From NCBI GenBank assembly GCA_032622095.1, contig CP136067.1, positions 122,115,030-122,179,029 on the forward strand: 64,000 nucleotides of DNA, in the 5' to 3' direction. The notes under the pieces were generated by a model, which worked only from the letters and a program-made list of their open reading frames with translations, was not told where the DNA came from and did not search any database. The DNA comes from Siphonodentalium dalli. Taxonomy: Eukaryota > Mollusca > Scaphopoda > Gadilida > Siphonodentaliidae. The translations under genes were made by a program, and so were the position numbers. Below, piece by piece: positions 1 through 11,907 of the stretch (position 1 is its first letter; every line of letters begins with the position of its first letter).

Positions 1-21
1 ACATAGCGCTGAAAGGGTAAA

Positions 22-108
22 AATACATGTAGCTAGCCTGACAATGTAATAATACATGTAGCTAGCCTGACAATGTAATAATACATGTAGCTAGCCTGAC
101 AATGTAAT
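22..108 (+). repeat. 29-bp tandem repeat, three units
   Basis: Units begin at 22, 51 and 80 and are identical (core catgtagctagcctgacaat). A fourth full unit lies at 754-782 after the TAATTG-rich block, so the block appears to sit inside this repeat array. Confidence 0.9.
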
Positions 109-112
109 AATC

Positions 113-745
113 AGGGATGGGGTAATTGTAATTTGTAATTGTAATTGATTGTAATTAATTACATTTTTTCAAGTAATTGCATGTAATTGGTAATTGAGTT
201 TATTCTCAATTACATGTAATTGCAATTGTAATTGGTTAGGATGTAATTGTAATTGTAATTAGGGTTTAATTTCAATTACTTCAATATCACAGGTACTTGT
301 TTCTTCTCAAAGTTCTCTTTCATGATTCACCCAATGGTTTCTTCAAATGTTTTTTTTCCAAAATTTCAAAGTGTAAGACTGGTGACTGGCTATTTTATAG
401 CGAAAGCATCAAGATGTCTATGAATCAACAGTCACACAGGCACCATCAGCAAGTGATCAACAACCTACTAGGATCTATCAGTATGCAAAAACATCGGTCA
501 AGAATGCGAAAGCATTGAAGATAGTTAGCAAAGTTCATAAATGTCTTATATCATTCCAATTTCGCCCAATTTTTCAATTATGTGCTGAAATGTAATTGTA
601 ATTGTAATTGAATTACATTTCAAAGTAATTGTAATTGTAATTAATTACATTGTGAAATAGATGTAATGGGAATTGTAATTGTAATTGAAAAATGTTGAAG
701 TAATTGTAATTGTAATTAATTACATTCACAAGTAATTGCCCCAAG
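113..745. repeat. TAATTG-type hexamer arrays flanking a unique core
   Basis: Degenerate gtaattgtaattg arrays at about 121-275 and 586-735 surround a unique core (about 276-585). The whole block is bounded by copies of the 29-bp repeat. No coding potential beyond a short spurious ORF. Confidence 0.75.
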
Positions 746-1190
746 CCTGGTAATAATACATGTAGCTAGCCTGACAATGTAATAATACATTTAGGCTGCT
801 GAGAGTGGTGTTATGATTTTTATTACATATCTATCAACGTAAATCGCATGATCGCACGAGTTTCCAGGCGTGTCGACGGAACTATTTCATTCAGTGTTGT
901 TAGACTGGTTCTCGCCGTTACTATTTTTACTTTTTCAATCACGACAATAAAGAAACAATAAGCGATCAATCGATGAGATGTTTCATTCAAGTAGTTTCAT
1001 TTCAAGAATATGTTTGTCGAGGCACAGAATTTAATTTCAAACGCAACATTAAAGATGGGTCAAGGTCACTTGTGGATAGACTGATTGTTGCGTTAACCCT
1101 AAAATGCCATTAAAACTCAATTAAATTCACATTTTCTGTACCGGAGATGTACGATTGTGAGTCAACTTACGATGATACGGAGATATGTAA

Positions 1191-1321
1191 TATATAAAAT
1201 AGACCCGCATGAGTGTCTGGATTTTGACGAATTATCGCACTCGATTTGTTGGCGGAACACGATACCTCTCGTATCGCTCCGCCAACAAATTTAGACACTC
1301 ATGCGGTTCTATCTATATATC
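1191..1321. repeat. Palindromic foldback, single copy
   Basis: Arms tagacccgcatgagtgtct and agacactcatgcggttcta, with inner arms tttgttggcgga and tccgccaacaaa. A similar gacatgagtgtc motif recurs in the palindrome at 36557-36712. Confidence 0.8.
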
Positions 1322-1384
1322 TTGATGGAAAAAGTTGATACAAATATAATATATCAATAATGGATTGTATTGGATGTATTTCAG

Positions 1385-1540
1385 GCCGATATGAGATGAA
1401 ATGTGACGTCAAGGGGAAGCATCAGTATTTTCTTGCTTTAAAAATAACAAATGTCGCAGCTGAAGACGCGGGGAACTACAAAGTCACAGCTAAAAACACG
1501 CTGGGAGAAAGTAACGCGACAATAAAACTTAACTTCGATG
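1385..1540 (+). CDS. Exon 1: C-terminal half of an I-set Ig domain, twitchin/projectin-like
   Basis: A 156-nt phase 1 to phase 1 exon. The acceptor is tttcag before 1385 and the donor is gtaagt at 1541. It encodes the second half of an I-set Ig domain: strand E (YFLALKI), then the signature AEDAGNYKV of strand F and TAKNTLGESNATIKLNF of strands F-G. The F-strand cysteine position holds Val, which is common in intracellular muscle Ig domains. The first half must lie in an exon left of the window; I found no candidate in 1-1384. The split base at 1540 (G) joins CT of exon 2 to give Ala. Assignment to a twitchin/projectin-type protein rests on the repeated NLNF-type domain ends seen in three successive domains. 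Confidence 0.85.
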
Positions 1541-1689
1541 GTAAGTTCAACGCGGAGTGTGGATGTTCGTTAGTAAATATTACTGAAGTGGGTTCAGTCA
1601 TCACATACATGTCTATTACTGTTTTGAGAATGTTGTGCTCAAGGAATTGGAGATTGACAACGAGCGAAAAATATGTCATCTCACAGCCA

Positions 1690-2019
1690 TGAGTTGCGTA
1701 ATCGAGTCAACCGCTCAATGTTTACATTAAAAAGTTGTTCAGGCATTGATCAAGTTAATCCATGGAACTTACCCAGAAATTTAATCACTGATAAAGAATA
1801 TCTTCATGACATGTAATGCCAATAAAAAGCACATTTTTCAGTTTCATTCTATTTTTTTGGTGGATTGAATTTCAATGGAGATAAATGTACTCTATAAACA
1901 TACCCTAATACTAGGGGGAATCGACCATGAAAACAGTATGTGAATTCGTCGGCAAGCCGCTCGTTCACAAACTGTGTTCATGCTCGAACCCTTGAATATC
2001 CAACTCAACAGAGTATGTT
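1690..2019 (+). repeat. Dispersed segment S, copy 1 (adjacent to A1)
   Basis: Matches 19911-20193 through gcgtaatcgagtcaaccgct, gacatgtaatgcca and caatggagataaatgta. Both copies end in a family A element at the same point. Confidence 0.85.
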
Positions 2020-2236
2020 TACAGTAATGCCCTAATTAGTAAACTCCGTAACCACTAGAGAATTATGGGTAACTTTTCAGGATTTAGTCGGAAATATGGC
2101 TTGTTGCCATTCATCGGAAAGCTCTCACTGAGAGCTTTCCGATAAATGGCAACAAGCCATATTTCCGACTAAATCCTGAAAAGTTACCCATAATTCTGCT
2201 GTGGTTAAGGAGCCGATTAACTAGGGCATTACTGTA
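2020..2236. mobile_element. Family A palindromic MITE, copy A1
   Basis: Family A is a foldback of about 217 bp bounded by TA. Its ends read CAGTAATGCCCTAA, its arms are about 105 bp, and the centre is CTCTC-nnn-GAGAG. TA flanks and CAGT ends point to the Tc1/mariner-pogo group (inferred). The ORFs reading MGNFSGFSRKYGLLPFIG are translations of this element, not genes. Centre here is ACT. A1 sits in the same larger repeat as A9. Confidence 0.93.
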
Positions 2237-2343
2237 TCTCCTAAATAATACAGCATTTTTTCTGCCAATTCAACATGATCTTGAATTTGTTGTATGTGTA
2301 TATTACCTGGTACGTGATGACTTTCCTCACATCATAATTTATA

Positions 2344-2552
2344 TTTAACCCTTTCAGTGCTAAGTCCGATTTTTGTATCGACCCATATTTTCTTGATTAT
2401 TTTTCAAATTTATTGATTATAGTAATGTGATACATTGATGGAAAGAGCTCTCTTTCCATCAATGTATCACATTACTATAATCAATAAATTTGAAAAATAA
2501 TCAAGGAAATATGGATTGATACAAAAATCGGATTTGGAACTGAAAGGGTTAA
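2344..2552. mobile_element. Family C palindromic TTAA element, copy C1
   Basis: Family C is a foldback of about 210 bp between TTAA sites. Ends read CCCTTTCAGTGCCAAGTCC, arms are about 95 bp, and the centre is GAGCTC. TTAA plus CCCTTT ends suggest piggyBac-type non-autonomous elements (inferred). Confidence 0.9.
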
Positions 2553-3851
2553 TACGAGAGGGGAAATATGGCAGTCAGTGTTAGAGGTCATCCACTTCAA
2601 TAACTGAGCATGTCATATTTCCCGCTCTCTAGAGTTTTATGATTAGACTAGTAATTGTTTCATATTCAATAGGCGTGGTAGCGCTTTGGTGTGGGTGTGA
2701 TGAACCATTTCCTGCTTAGAATGTACTTACTATAACTATACCATTCATATTTTAACTTCATGAAACATTATATGACACTATAGATTTCGTTTTGCAATAT
2801 TTAGTGTGGGATTTAATATTATTAATGAAAACTAATTGCGATAAATCATATTTAATTCAGTACTGGAGAATTTGTAGATGATCAGAAGCAGATCTATAAA
2901 TTTATAATCAAGGATTATCTCGGAGAGGCTGACATATAAATTGTGTTCTAGCACCTTATCTTTGTTTCATCAGTACAACATATGACTGAAGCAATATTGA
3001 CAAGGTCTCACTTTTAGAATTGAATTCATATTAGTTTGTATTGCATAAATTTCAGTGAAAATGATTCTTTGAAAACAGTCGCAATTTTATTGTGAATATA
3101 ACTGGAAAATAATATATTGAAATCATCTTTATGCAGGCTTTCCGCTAGGTTTTGGGGAACGGGTCCTGTATCCGCCGAGGGGAAAATGCAGTCAATGTTT
3201 TCAATGTCGTGGAAACACTAGTGGACCTACTTTTGTTGTATCGACCAATAGAAGAAAAAGAGTAGATTTGCTGATCGTTTTGCATCTATTTTCTACCTAA
3301 GTTACTATGCTATCAACTGCAATAACTTTAAAACAGTTATTAGATAAAAATTAATTCCTGTATACGGAAACACGCCCGTTGAAGTTAAACGACCACTATT
3401 CAAGACTCGGCAGAAAGTTCGGATGCATAACGTACCGGAATATAACATGATTAAATTATCGGTGGTCATTTTTCGTAACCTAACCGCAGCAACGTAACCA
3501 GCGGACTCCAAAGCATGTGTTCTAGCGATGTCGGTTTTGATCACTTCCTCAGTTCGTGTTAGATCGGTCCGAGTGTGTATTCTCGCTAGAAATAAAATAA
3601 AGTTGTCAACTATTTAAATTTCTTAGTACTGTCCTAACGAAATTGAGAAGTAAACATCTTTATACCTGTATACTTATGGAATATGTCCTGTGGTATGACA
3701 GAAGGGGAAAAATTGGCTGGAGGAATGTGGCCCAAAAAGGGATCCCCTGCCGCCACAGCGGAAACCCTGCTTTATGCTACTAGTATCATTATAGTATATT
3801 GATTCTTACTGCTTATTCACCATCAAAATATCCCAATAGACATCCTAATAT

Positions 3852-4251
3852 TTAACCCTTTACCCAACAAACCGGCCAAAACCGGCCAAATAAAGCTTCA
3901 ACAGCCTAAACTATCTTCGGTCTTTCTCAATAGAACCATACAAATATGGATATCATTGGAACCGGCTCCTTGACCACATTGTGATAGTTACAGTTATGCC
4001 CTGCGCCAATGCATTCTCTTATATATGCGAGTCGACCATAGGTCGCCTCGCATATATAAGAGAATGCATTGGCCTAAAAAAAATCTTTTTTTAACACTTT
4101 TTACCATTTTTTCTTACATTCTTTAACAATTTTATAATTTTTAATGTGTTAAGCCAATGCATTCTCTTATATATGCGAGGCGACCTATGGTCGACTCGCA
4201 TATATAAGAGAATGCATTGGCACAGGGCCCTTCTGTTGGGTAAAGGGTTAA
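3852..4251. mobile_element. Family B twin-hairpin TTAA element, copy B1
   Basis: Family B consists of two hairpins of about 66-70 bp (ccaatgcattctctta...gcgag / ctcgc...gcattgg) separated by a spacer, with outer flanks CCTGTGCC and GGCACAGG. B1 has TTAA and ends CCCTTTACCCAAC, with ccggccaaaaccggcc near the left end. Hairpins at 4008-4073 and 4153-4222. The MLGQCILLYMRG-type ORFs are its translations. Confidence 0.92.
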
Positions 4252-4977
4252 TACACATATATTATTTCATAATGGGAAATAACTTATTCATTTTTGTGTT
4301 GTTACCCAGGGTTCATATGACAAGTAGTTGAACGGTACTCTTTGATAGTGGCTGTCATTATAGGTTTCTTTTGAAGCAGGTTTATTTCATGCAGTCTCTT
4401 TGAAAAGCCAACGATAATCCAAATGGATGAACATCTCTGGATGTGTCCATTATATATCATTTCTACAACGATGCGGCATTCCCAACCTGATGTAATAAAC
4501 CATTTCCAAATAAGGAGTATATTCGTGGCATAGTAAATTTTTTTGAGAATCGTAGTATTTAGAAATAGTTATAAATACAACAAGATGCGAAAGAATAATC
4601 AGTCACGAATATCGTTGACTGATAAAAGCTCGAAGATGATGTCTCATATATTGCGATGAGTAAAATGAGTTATAGATATATCGCCTGTATTCAGTTTTTC
4701 AACAATACCAGTAGTTGAGTTTGACAATGCATGGGAAAATTGTCAATCATCATTGACCTCAGATCTGTGAAGTGATCTGTTATGCCATAAACCAATGAAA
4801 TCACGCACGTGCTTCCAATGAATTGGAGGGAATGCCGTCAATTCAATAACTGATTATGAATGAGATATCCAAAGACATAAATATTGTAAAAAATTTGTCG
4901 GCTTTTTAAAGAGACTGGTTATGATGTTCAATGATATAAAATCTGATTTTATAATTTTCTGCCTTTGTGACCACTGG

Positions 4978-5131
4978 GAAAACCCTGTACCAATACATTC
5001 TCTTATATATGTGAGTCTCCCATAGGAAGTCTCGCATATACATGTATTAGAGAATGCATTGGCCTAACAATATTTATCTTGACTGTGTAATCCAATGCAT
5101 TCTCTTACATATGCGAGGCTCCCTATGGGGG
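4978..5131. mobile_element. Family B fragment, copy B2
   Basis: One complete hairpin and the left side of the second; no TTAA ends. Confidence 0.85.
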
Positions 5132-5308
5132 ATATCTGATATATCTTTTTCTCTACTAGTATATACTTATGAACCCTGGTTACATATACTAGTACCCTGC
5201 TTATTCAATGACATTCATGTATTATATGCCAGTAGTACCTTCATAGAGGCTTTGTTCCCCCCCAAGTATAGATCTGTGGATAAAATAACATTAAATTATA
5301 ACATTATA

Positions 5309-5525
5309 TACAGTAATGCCCTAAATAATCGACTCCTTAACTACAGCAGAATTATGGGTAACTTTTCAGGATTTAGTCGGAAATATGGCTTGTTGCCATT
5401 CATCGGAAAGCTCTCCGTGAGAGCTTTCCGATGAATGGCAACAAGCCATATTTCCGACTAAATCCTGAAAAATTACCCATAATTCTGCTGTGTTTAAAGA
5501 GTCGATTATTTAGGGCATTACTGTA
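5309..5525. mobile_element. Family A MITE, copy A2
   Basis: Full-length palindrome, centre CGT, TA at both ends. Confidence 0.93.
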
Positions 5526-5693
5526 ATTGATGTAACTATCTTTCAGCATTGTTTACTTCTATGGACAATTGGATTGGATTTATGAAAAATCTACAAATTG
5601 CATCAGTGCTGCTGAAATGCAGTTATTCTTCTAAATCATGCTATGAATCTCCACTATGGCTACTAAATTTCATTTGTAACAAATCTTAATTTC

Positions 5694-6045
5694 TTAAAGG
5701 ATACTGTACACTAAATCCGATCATTTATGGGACCATCTCATTTTATACTCAACATAATATATGCAACAAATGAAGGAATTTGAGCCATGGATTAGTTCAA
5801 AATACATTTGTGTGCCATATGAACGATGCAAACAACATGATAATTATATTGAAAATGAATAAATGGCTGGAGTCATAAATTCATTTTCATTATAACTACC
5901 ATGTTCTCTGCATCATTCATAATGCACACAGGTGTATTTTGCACTAATCCATGGCTCAAATTCATTCATTTGTTGCATATATTCTTCTGAGTATAATAGG
6001 AGATGGTCCATAAATGGCCAGATTTAGTGAAGTGTACCCCTTTAA
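5694..6045. mobile_element. Family I palindromic TTAA element, copy I1
   Basis: Family I is a foldback of about 345 bp between TTAA sites. Ends read AAAGGGGTACTGTACACTAA, with inner arms around aatgaatttgagccatgg. Copies also at 33081 and 50938. Confidence 0.9.
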
Positions 6046-6183
6046 AGCAACAAAACTGATAAGGATTGAGTTTATGAAAATTCTACATTGTACATCAGTG
6101 CTGAAATGTAGTTATTCTACTGGATCGTGCTATGGATCTCTACTCTGGCTACTCACACGGAGATCATACTCCACTAGTTCAAT

Positions 6184-6438
6184 TTTTTTACCCTGTGCCA
6201 ATGCATTCTCTTATATATGCGAGTCGACCATAGGTCGCCTCGCATATATAAGAGAATGCATTGGCCTAACAATTTTTTATCATGTTTTTTAAATAAATGT
6301 TTCTTGCAATTTTTAGGACATAAAATAAAAAAACGTCCATTACCCTGCAGGGAGCCCCACACATATATAGAAGCACCTAGAAGAGTGTCGTCTGCTCATG
6401 TTTGTCTGGGGCTCTGTATGGGTGAAATTATAAAATTT
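6184..6438. mobile_element. Family B half element, copy B3
   Basis: One hairpin followed by a spacer matching that of the palindrome at 33684-34140, including ccctgcagggagcc; stops at the middle of that spacer. Confidence 0.88.
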
Positions 6439-6812
6439 GTCTAGGAACTGTTTGATGTTCTGACAGGAAACTTTATAACATTGAAGAAATAACACATGTA
6501 ATATATTTCAGCCGTTGAAGGCCCCAGCTAATTTTGCTTTGCGTCGGTTACAATCATGGAATTTTTCCATTGTAATCAATTCAATGTTTAATTTGAAATT
6601 GACTCAAAAAGCCTCCTAGATCATGTAATCATGAGCTGGTACCACCCCCTTCTGTGAAATGGATTATTAAGGAACACCTATTAAAGAAATTCCCCATTAG
6701 AAAAGGTGAGAACGTCAAAATGTTCCCAGGTTTTGAACTGACGGAATATGATATCTATGGGTGTAGCCACTGTTGAAATTCATGGCAAGATCTATTATTC
6801 TACACCCCATTG

Positions 6813-6994
6813 TACAGTAATGCCCTAAATAATCGACTCCTTAACCACAGAAGAATTATGGGTAACTTTTCAGGATTTAGTCGGAAATATGGCTTGCCGA
6901 TGAATTGCAACAAGCCATATTTCCGACTAAATCCTGAAAAGTTACCCATAGTTCTGCTGTGGTTAAGGAGTCGATTATTTAGGGCATTACTGTA
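6813..6994. mobile_element. Family A MITE, copy A3 (centre deleted)
   Basis: Both termini are intact; the innermost part of the palindrome around the centre is missing, leaving 182 bp. Confidence 0.92.
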
Positions 6995-7267
6995 TATCTA
7001 GAGAGAATTCACTGTAGTAAGAATCCCTAGCATAAGTTCTTCTGAATGTATTATATGCTGTAAACTGGTCAATATTAACAAATGTTTATTCTAAATTTCT
7101 AATATTGACCATTATTGAGCATCATCTCTACTAGGGTCTGATACATTCAGAAAGTTCTTTTCTTAGAAGGGATTCCAGGTAGACTTTATTTGGTGTTTTT
7201 AAAATAGACGTTTTATGATTGTTGTTCTCAGTAGATATTAGGCGTGGCTTTCATTGTTCTGTTTTAG

Positions 7268-7579
7268 CTGCACAAACCACGACTGGTACAGGCGCGCGCC
7301 CGGTATTTCTCTCTAAGCCAGCGATTCGTCAAGAGGCAGGGGCAGTAATCATTGAGTGTAAACTAACTGCCGACCCACAGCCTGATTTCATCTGGTTTAA
7401 AAATAATGATATCATAGGGGCAGGTGGTCGAATTGAAATGACTCATAGCTTAGCGGAAACTACTCATACACTGCAACTAAAAATCCCGAAGGTCTCCGTA
7501 AATGATGGGGGTGAATATAAGGTTCAAGCTAAGAACCAGCATGGCGAATCAACAGCTACCATCACTCTCAACTTCGAAG
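7268..7579 (+). CDS. Exon 2: complete I-set Ig domain, twitchin/projectin-like
   Basis: A 312-nt symmetrical (1-1) exon. The acceptor is gttttag before 7268 and the donor gtaaga at 7580. It encodes a short linker (AQTTTGTGA), then RPVFLSKPAIRQEAGAVIIE with strand A/A' and the B-strand Cys (IIECKL). The core Trp follows (FIWFKNND), then LQLKI, the DGGEYKV signature and AKNQHGESTATITLNFE. It has the B-strand Cys and C-strand Trp, and Val at the F-strand Cys position, so no disulphide is expected, as usual for cytosolic sarcomeric Igs. The reading frame stays open for 134 nt past the donor, but that part (KNVLSCQ...) has no Ig character and is intron read-through. Confidence 0.93.
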
Positions 7580-8291
7580 GTAAGAATGTCCTGTCATGTC
7601 AAAGTCCAGACTGCCTCGTAAAAAAACGTTCAACCTGTTCAAGTCAATATTGTCTATGTTCCTGTTACACCAACTGTTTATTGTCAAAGTTATCCGTTCG
7701 ATTTTGCTATTGAATGTACTTCCTAAACCTTCCAGTTGCACAAAGTGTCCATAGCTTGATCCTATGTCCGATTTGATGGTCCCTATCTTGGTTTAAATAA
7801 CATGATTTCAAAGTAGGGTAAGGCTATGTTAATCCTCCAATGCTTTTATCTCCACCGATAACAATGTGGCAGCTATATTGAACTGATTATATTTTATTAT
7901 AGTGACCTGTGTATAAATATAATACATATGCGAACAAATGTTATGTTACATGTCCAATACACATAGCCGTTAAGGCCTATAAGTCACTTTAAGTCCAATA
8001 TTTACATTAAATTACATTGAGTGGTGTTGAAACTATGGATTGTCTCCTCTCGATTGTTTTGGATACAAAATTAGATGTCTGATGAGGAAAGTTGGTCATT
8101 AGATAACCAGCCATGAAACTAAGAGTATTTACACCATATATTCAGAAATTTATCTTTACGAAGAAGTCAACTCTGATGTCATTGTATGTTCCACATGAAA
8201 AAATGAAATGGAGTTCATCCTCAACAATGTACCTTTCGCAAAACACACATAACCGTTCATCCAAATCCTCTATCTACCTTCCAGGACTGCC

Positions 8292-8354
8292 ACTGGCACA
8301 TGATCTTTAATGCTGCAACGACGCAGCTCCATCATTAACCCATGAAAGGGTTAA
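8292..8354. mobile_element. Family B terminal fragment
   Basis: The CATGAAAGGGTTAA-type end with the adjacent ggcacatgatctttaatgc segment only. Confidence 0.75.
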
Positions 8355-9372
8355 CCATTGCAAGGATTAGACTGTAGAATGTCAAGGCAACACTTGACGC
8401 ATAGACAGGCTATAAATTTCTATCCCTGTCATGGGAATTTATTACCAGTAATGAGACACCTATGTTCTATTTCCAAATGAAGTCCATACAACAGTTCCCA
8501 TCTTATGGTCTCTGCTAAATATGACTGCTCATACAAAGCAAGTCATGTGGGTTTATTATGATGTATATAGCTACCATTTCCCCCACCACAGATATGGAAT
8601 GTTCTAGTCTGTTGATGATTGAAGTTTGATGACATCAACATTCTCCTATTCAAGGCTGACCATTATGTCACTATTACGTTCTTTCATTTTCTGAGTTTTA
8701 TAACTGCATCTCATTTCTGGCGCGTAATTTAATTGCTGCGTTGATTCTTCTCCAATTTATTTTCCTACAAATTGAATTTGGACCACCCTCTCCATGCAAA
8801 TAACCTGATTAGGTATTTCCGCAAGACGCAGCTGCAAGACGCAGTTTATCCTTACTATTGCGCAGACAAAATTGCTCAAGTTCATCCGGAACAGCAGAAG
8901 GTTGAAATTAATGTTGAATATGTGTGTTTTTTTATACTAATTTCATCACTAATATCCGTCAGTTAGTATTATTGTATGCTCGTTTGTGTTTTTGTGGAAT
9001 GATTTGATAATGAAATGATGATCCCCTATCTCTCATTATATGCTCATTAATTAATGTAGGTATAAAGATAGTCTATCAAGATGCATATCACTCATGATGA
9101 ATAACATAAACCAATTAATGAAATTCTCAGTGCAATCAAACTAACTCCCATCATGTGATAAATGTATTTTTTTCCCTAATAAGTTTTCTACTTTTGAAGA
9201 GAATTGCAGTAATTCATGAGGGCTTTCTTGGCATAGATATTTATATCACATCCCAACACATGGACTGCCGTTTCCTTCATCGTCACCTGCCAGAAGCTTT
9301 GGCTCATAGTAGTCTTTCTTGAACATAAAACATGAACTTTGTGTAACATGGATGTCTGTTCTATTTTGAAAT

Positions 9373-9822
9373 TTAACCCTTTCAGTGCCAGGGGCCGATC
9401 TCATCGGCCCTAATTTACGGTCTGTAAAATCGGCCCTAAAAATAATATTTTTGGGTTGAATTTTTTTTGGGTATGCTTAAGCATGCTATAGCGAATTTAA
9501 AAACAAACTGGATAAAACCTTAGGGGCATGTTATAACTCAAAACTATCACCAAGTATTCATAGTAATAATTTTGATGCCCATGAAAAACGTAAGATTCCC
9601 TGGCACTAAACCTACAAAATAAGTCTGTTAAAAATATAAGAAAAAATTATTAAAATTGTAAAAATATTTAAAAAATAATAACAAATGATGAATAATTGTT
9701 AGGCCAATGCATTCTCTTATATATGCGAGGCGACCTATGGTCGACTCGCATATATAAGAGAATGCATTGGCACAGGGTATATGGGTTGATACAAAAATCG
9801 GACCTGGCACTCAAAGGGTTAA
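9373..9822. mobile_element. Composite element: C-type ends with a B hairpin inside
   Basis: TTAA-flanked, with ends like family C (ccctttcagtgcc / ggcactcaaaggg). The interior is unlike C and carries a family B hairpin at 9702-9777 ending in gcacaggg. Confidence 0.85.
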
Positions 9823-9849
9823 ACAAAGTCTTATTAACATGGCTACAGT

Positions 9850-10245
9850 TTAAAGATGCATAATCTGAATTAACGCTCCTAAATTACTATTTCTTTTGCT
9901 TCGGGGTAAAACATATTTGATTTGAGTCGAGGAACCCATTCATCAAATCTCTGAGTTATCAGATATTGATTTTTTAAGTTTGTTATTTCTCGAGTTGAAA
10001 TTGCAGATGAAGATGAATAACTCTAAAATAAAGTGGTATAATACAGCCAAATTTTGTGACACACAACGGATAATACAGCCATATTTCGTTGAACAAAATA
10101 TTGATAATTTGATACCATAGTTGACAGTTGTTAGCATTATTTTGTTGCAATTAATCGATTCTGATAATTGAAGCGTATTTTGAAGAAATGTTGTTGTTGT
10201 ATCTTGATGATATGGGGACCATCTGATCAGATTGAGTACCTTTAA
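9850..10245 (-). repeat. Dispersed repeat G, copy 1
   Basis: About 400-450 bp between TTAA-like sites. Shared marks include gcaattaatcgattctgata and gagttatccatcttcatc. Orientation here is arbitrary, same as copy 2. Confidence 0.82.
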
Positions 10246-10478
10246 AAGGCAATAACTATAAAGAGTAAGTTGGATCAACTTGAATTAATATACTACCTGT
10301 TTCACCATATTTCAGGATCATATCATTTCAAACATATCAGTGATTATACATGTATCAACCAATTTTAATGTCATTTTTTACTAATTCATAATTTTAACAT
10401 TGTGTGTATTTACATGTTTCTGGTATCAAGAACATCAAAAGTCTTTTATTGTGGTTTGTTGCATAACAATCATTACAC

Positions 10479-10695
10479 TACAGTAATGCTCTAATTAATC
10501 GACTCCTTAACCACAGCAGAATTATGGGTAACTTTTCAGGATTTAGTCGGAAATATGGCTTGTTGCCATTCATCGGAAAGCTCTCGGCGAGAGCTTTCCG
10601 ATGAATGGCAACAAGCCATATTTGCGACTAAATCCTGAAAAGTTACCCATAATTCTGCTGTGGTTAAGGAGTCGATTAATTAGAGCATTATTGTA
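10479..10695. mobile_element. Family A MITE, copy A4
   Basis: Full-length. Both arms carry the same terminal variant (gctctaattaat and its complement). Centre GGC. Confidence 0.93.
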
Positions 10696-10764
10696 GTTTT
10701 ACACACTTTGCTCATTTCTATTTAATTTACATGATAAAAACAATGCTGTCATGTGTTGATTACA

Positions 10765-11036
10765 CCAAGCCTCAAAATATGGCACTGGGCATTTGCTGTA
10801 TGAGGTACCCATAGGATGAATTTAGTGATGCTTCCCTGTACAAAAAAAGAAACTTTCTAAAGAAACTAAAATACTTGTTAATTTGGTAATAAAGATACTT
10901 TTCCAGAGAAGATGAGGCCTAAGCATAATGAGGTTCACAGAGGGTGAATTTAGTGTTGCCGTGCCGCTTTGCTGTGCACAGTAGCATCACTAAATAGCAA
11001 ATAGCAAATATCTCGCACCTTATTTTGAGGCCTGGG
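10765..11036. mobile_element. Degenerate family E-like element
   Basis: c-type end (cctcaaaatatggcact), decayed gatgaatttagtgatgct and gaggttcacagagggtgaat segments. Confidence 0.6.
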
Positions 11037-11427
11037 TTAATATTACAGCCATTATTCCTGGAGTGGAAGGTGAAAGTGATGAATAGATATGGATTGTCTG
11101 GCTCACACAAAGTCTTTATTCCCATAATGTGTTATGTGATTACATAACATCGGTTAGTTCAAATTAATAGCTTGTTTATAAGAGTCTCAATCATCATTTC
11201 TAGTTGATGAGTTCTGAAGAACAGCAGTTCTATTCTTGTAAACTCCTTAATGAGAAATAACTCCAGGCGGAAAATTTCACAGGAATGTGCATTCAAATAA
11301 TTCATGGCAGTCCTGATTACCTGGCTACGAATTCGTGATTCTATGCCATTTAAGGCCTCTATTCTTTAATTTAGTTTGGTTATTGAAAGAGATACAGTTG
11401 TGATTTCATCCAGTACAAATATGCACA

Positions 11428-11635
11428 TCAGGCTAACATCATCAAATTCACCCACTGGAGACCTCATTCTGCTGAGGCCTCATCTTCTGGGAAATATCTA
11501 TAGTCTCAAATTAACATTGTTTTTAGTTTCTTTTTCCTTTCTGTTCAGTTTCTGTATCCCCTAATTTGCAGGAGATAAATTACATAATCGAGGTGACGAA
11601 ACTTCAACTGGGGAACTTCAATCTGATCCTAAACA
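11428..11635. mobile_element. Family E fragment
   Basis: Right side of one hairpin (cattctgctgaggcctcatc) and the spacer, without ends. Confidence 0.78.
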
Positions 11636-11767
11636 AATTTATGAAAAAATAGAGAATTATCAAAATTGATGATAAATGAGATATTTTTTAAAACTATATG
11701 GAACTTACAGCACCAAATTTGACTAGATAATAACTCAGATGTCGAAAGAAAGAGAGTAGGTCATTGA

Positions 11768-11824
11768 CATTGGCACAGTGTTTTCAAAAAAATTCAGTAA
11801 GCTCCAGTCATGGAAGGGTTAACT
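11768..11824. mobile_element. Family B terminal fragment
   Basis: End segment ggcacagtgtttt through tcatggaagggttaa only. Confidence 0.75.
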
Positions 11825-11907
11825 CAGAAATTGCACCATTAAATGTTACATGATCTCCTTGGCTCCATGTCAGCACTCAGTACCCAGAATTCTCATCAGC
11901 TCCCATT

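Larger units (their letters stand above)
1..1384 (+). other. Intron or upstream flank, repeat-rich
   Basis: No exon recognised. It holds a 29-bp tandem repeat (22-108, one more copy at 754-782), TAATTG-type arrays, and a palindrome at 1191-1321. The stretch 796-1190 shows nothing recognisable. It must be intron, because exon 1 opens with a split codon. Confidence 0.7.
1541..7267 (+). other. Intron 1 (5.7 kb, phase 1)
   Basis: GT-AG intron between the half Ig of exon 1 and the Ig of exon 2. It carries A, C, B and I family elements listed separately. The stretches 2560-3850, 4255-4975 and 7000-7267 show no recognised structure. Confidence 0.85.

Noticed and set aside
297-518. 73-residue ORF between TAATTG arrays
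   Set aside because: Short, low-information, and set in a repeat block; no supporting signal.
5321-5434. Recurrent ORF peptides of the MGNFSGFSRKYGLLPFIG type on both strands
   Set aside because: They are translations of the family A palindrome; it reads the same on both strands and has no gene context.
6174-6362. Recurrent MLGQCILLYMRGDLWSTRIY peptides
   Set aside because: Translations of the family B hairpin, not conserved as proteins.
7580-7713. Extension of the exon 2 reading frame beyond the donor
   Set aside because: A consensus donor lies exactly at the end of the Ig fold and the extension has no domain character.
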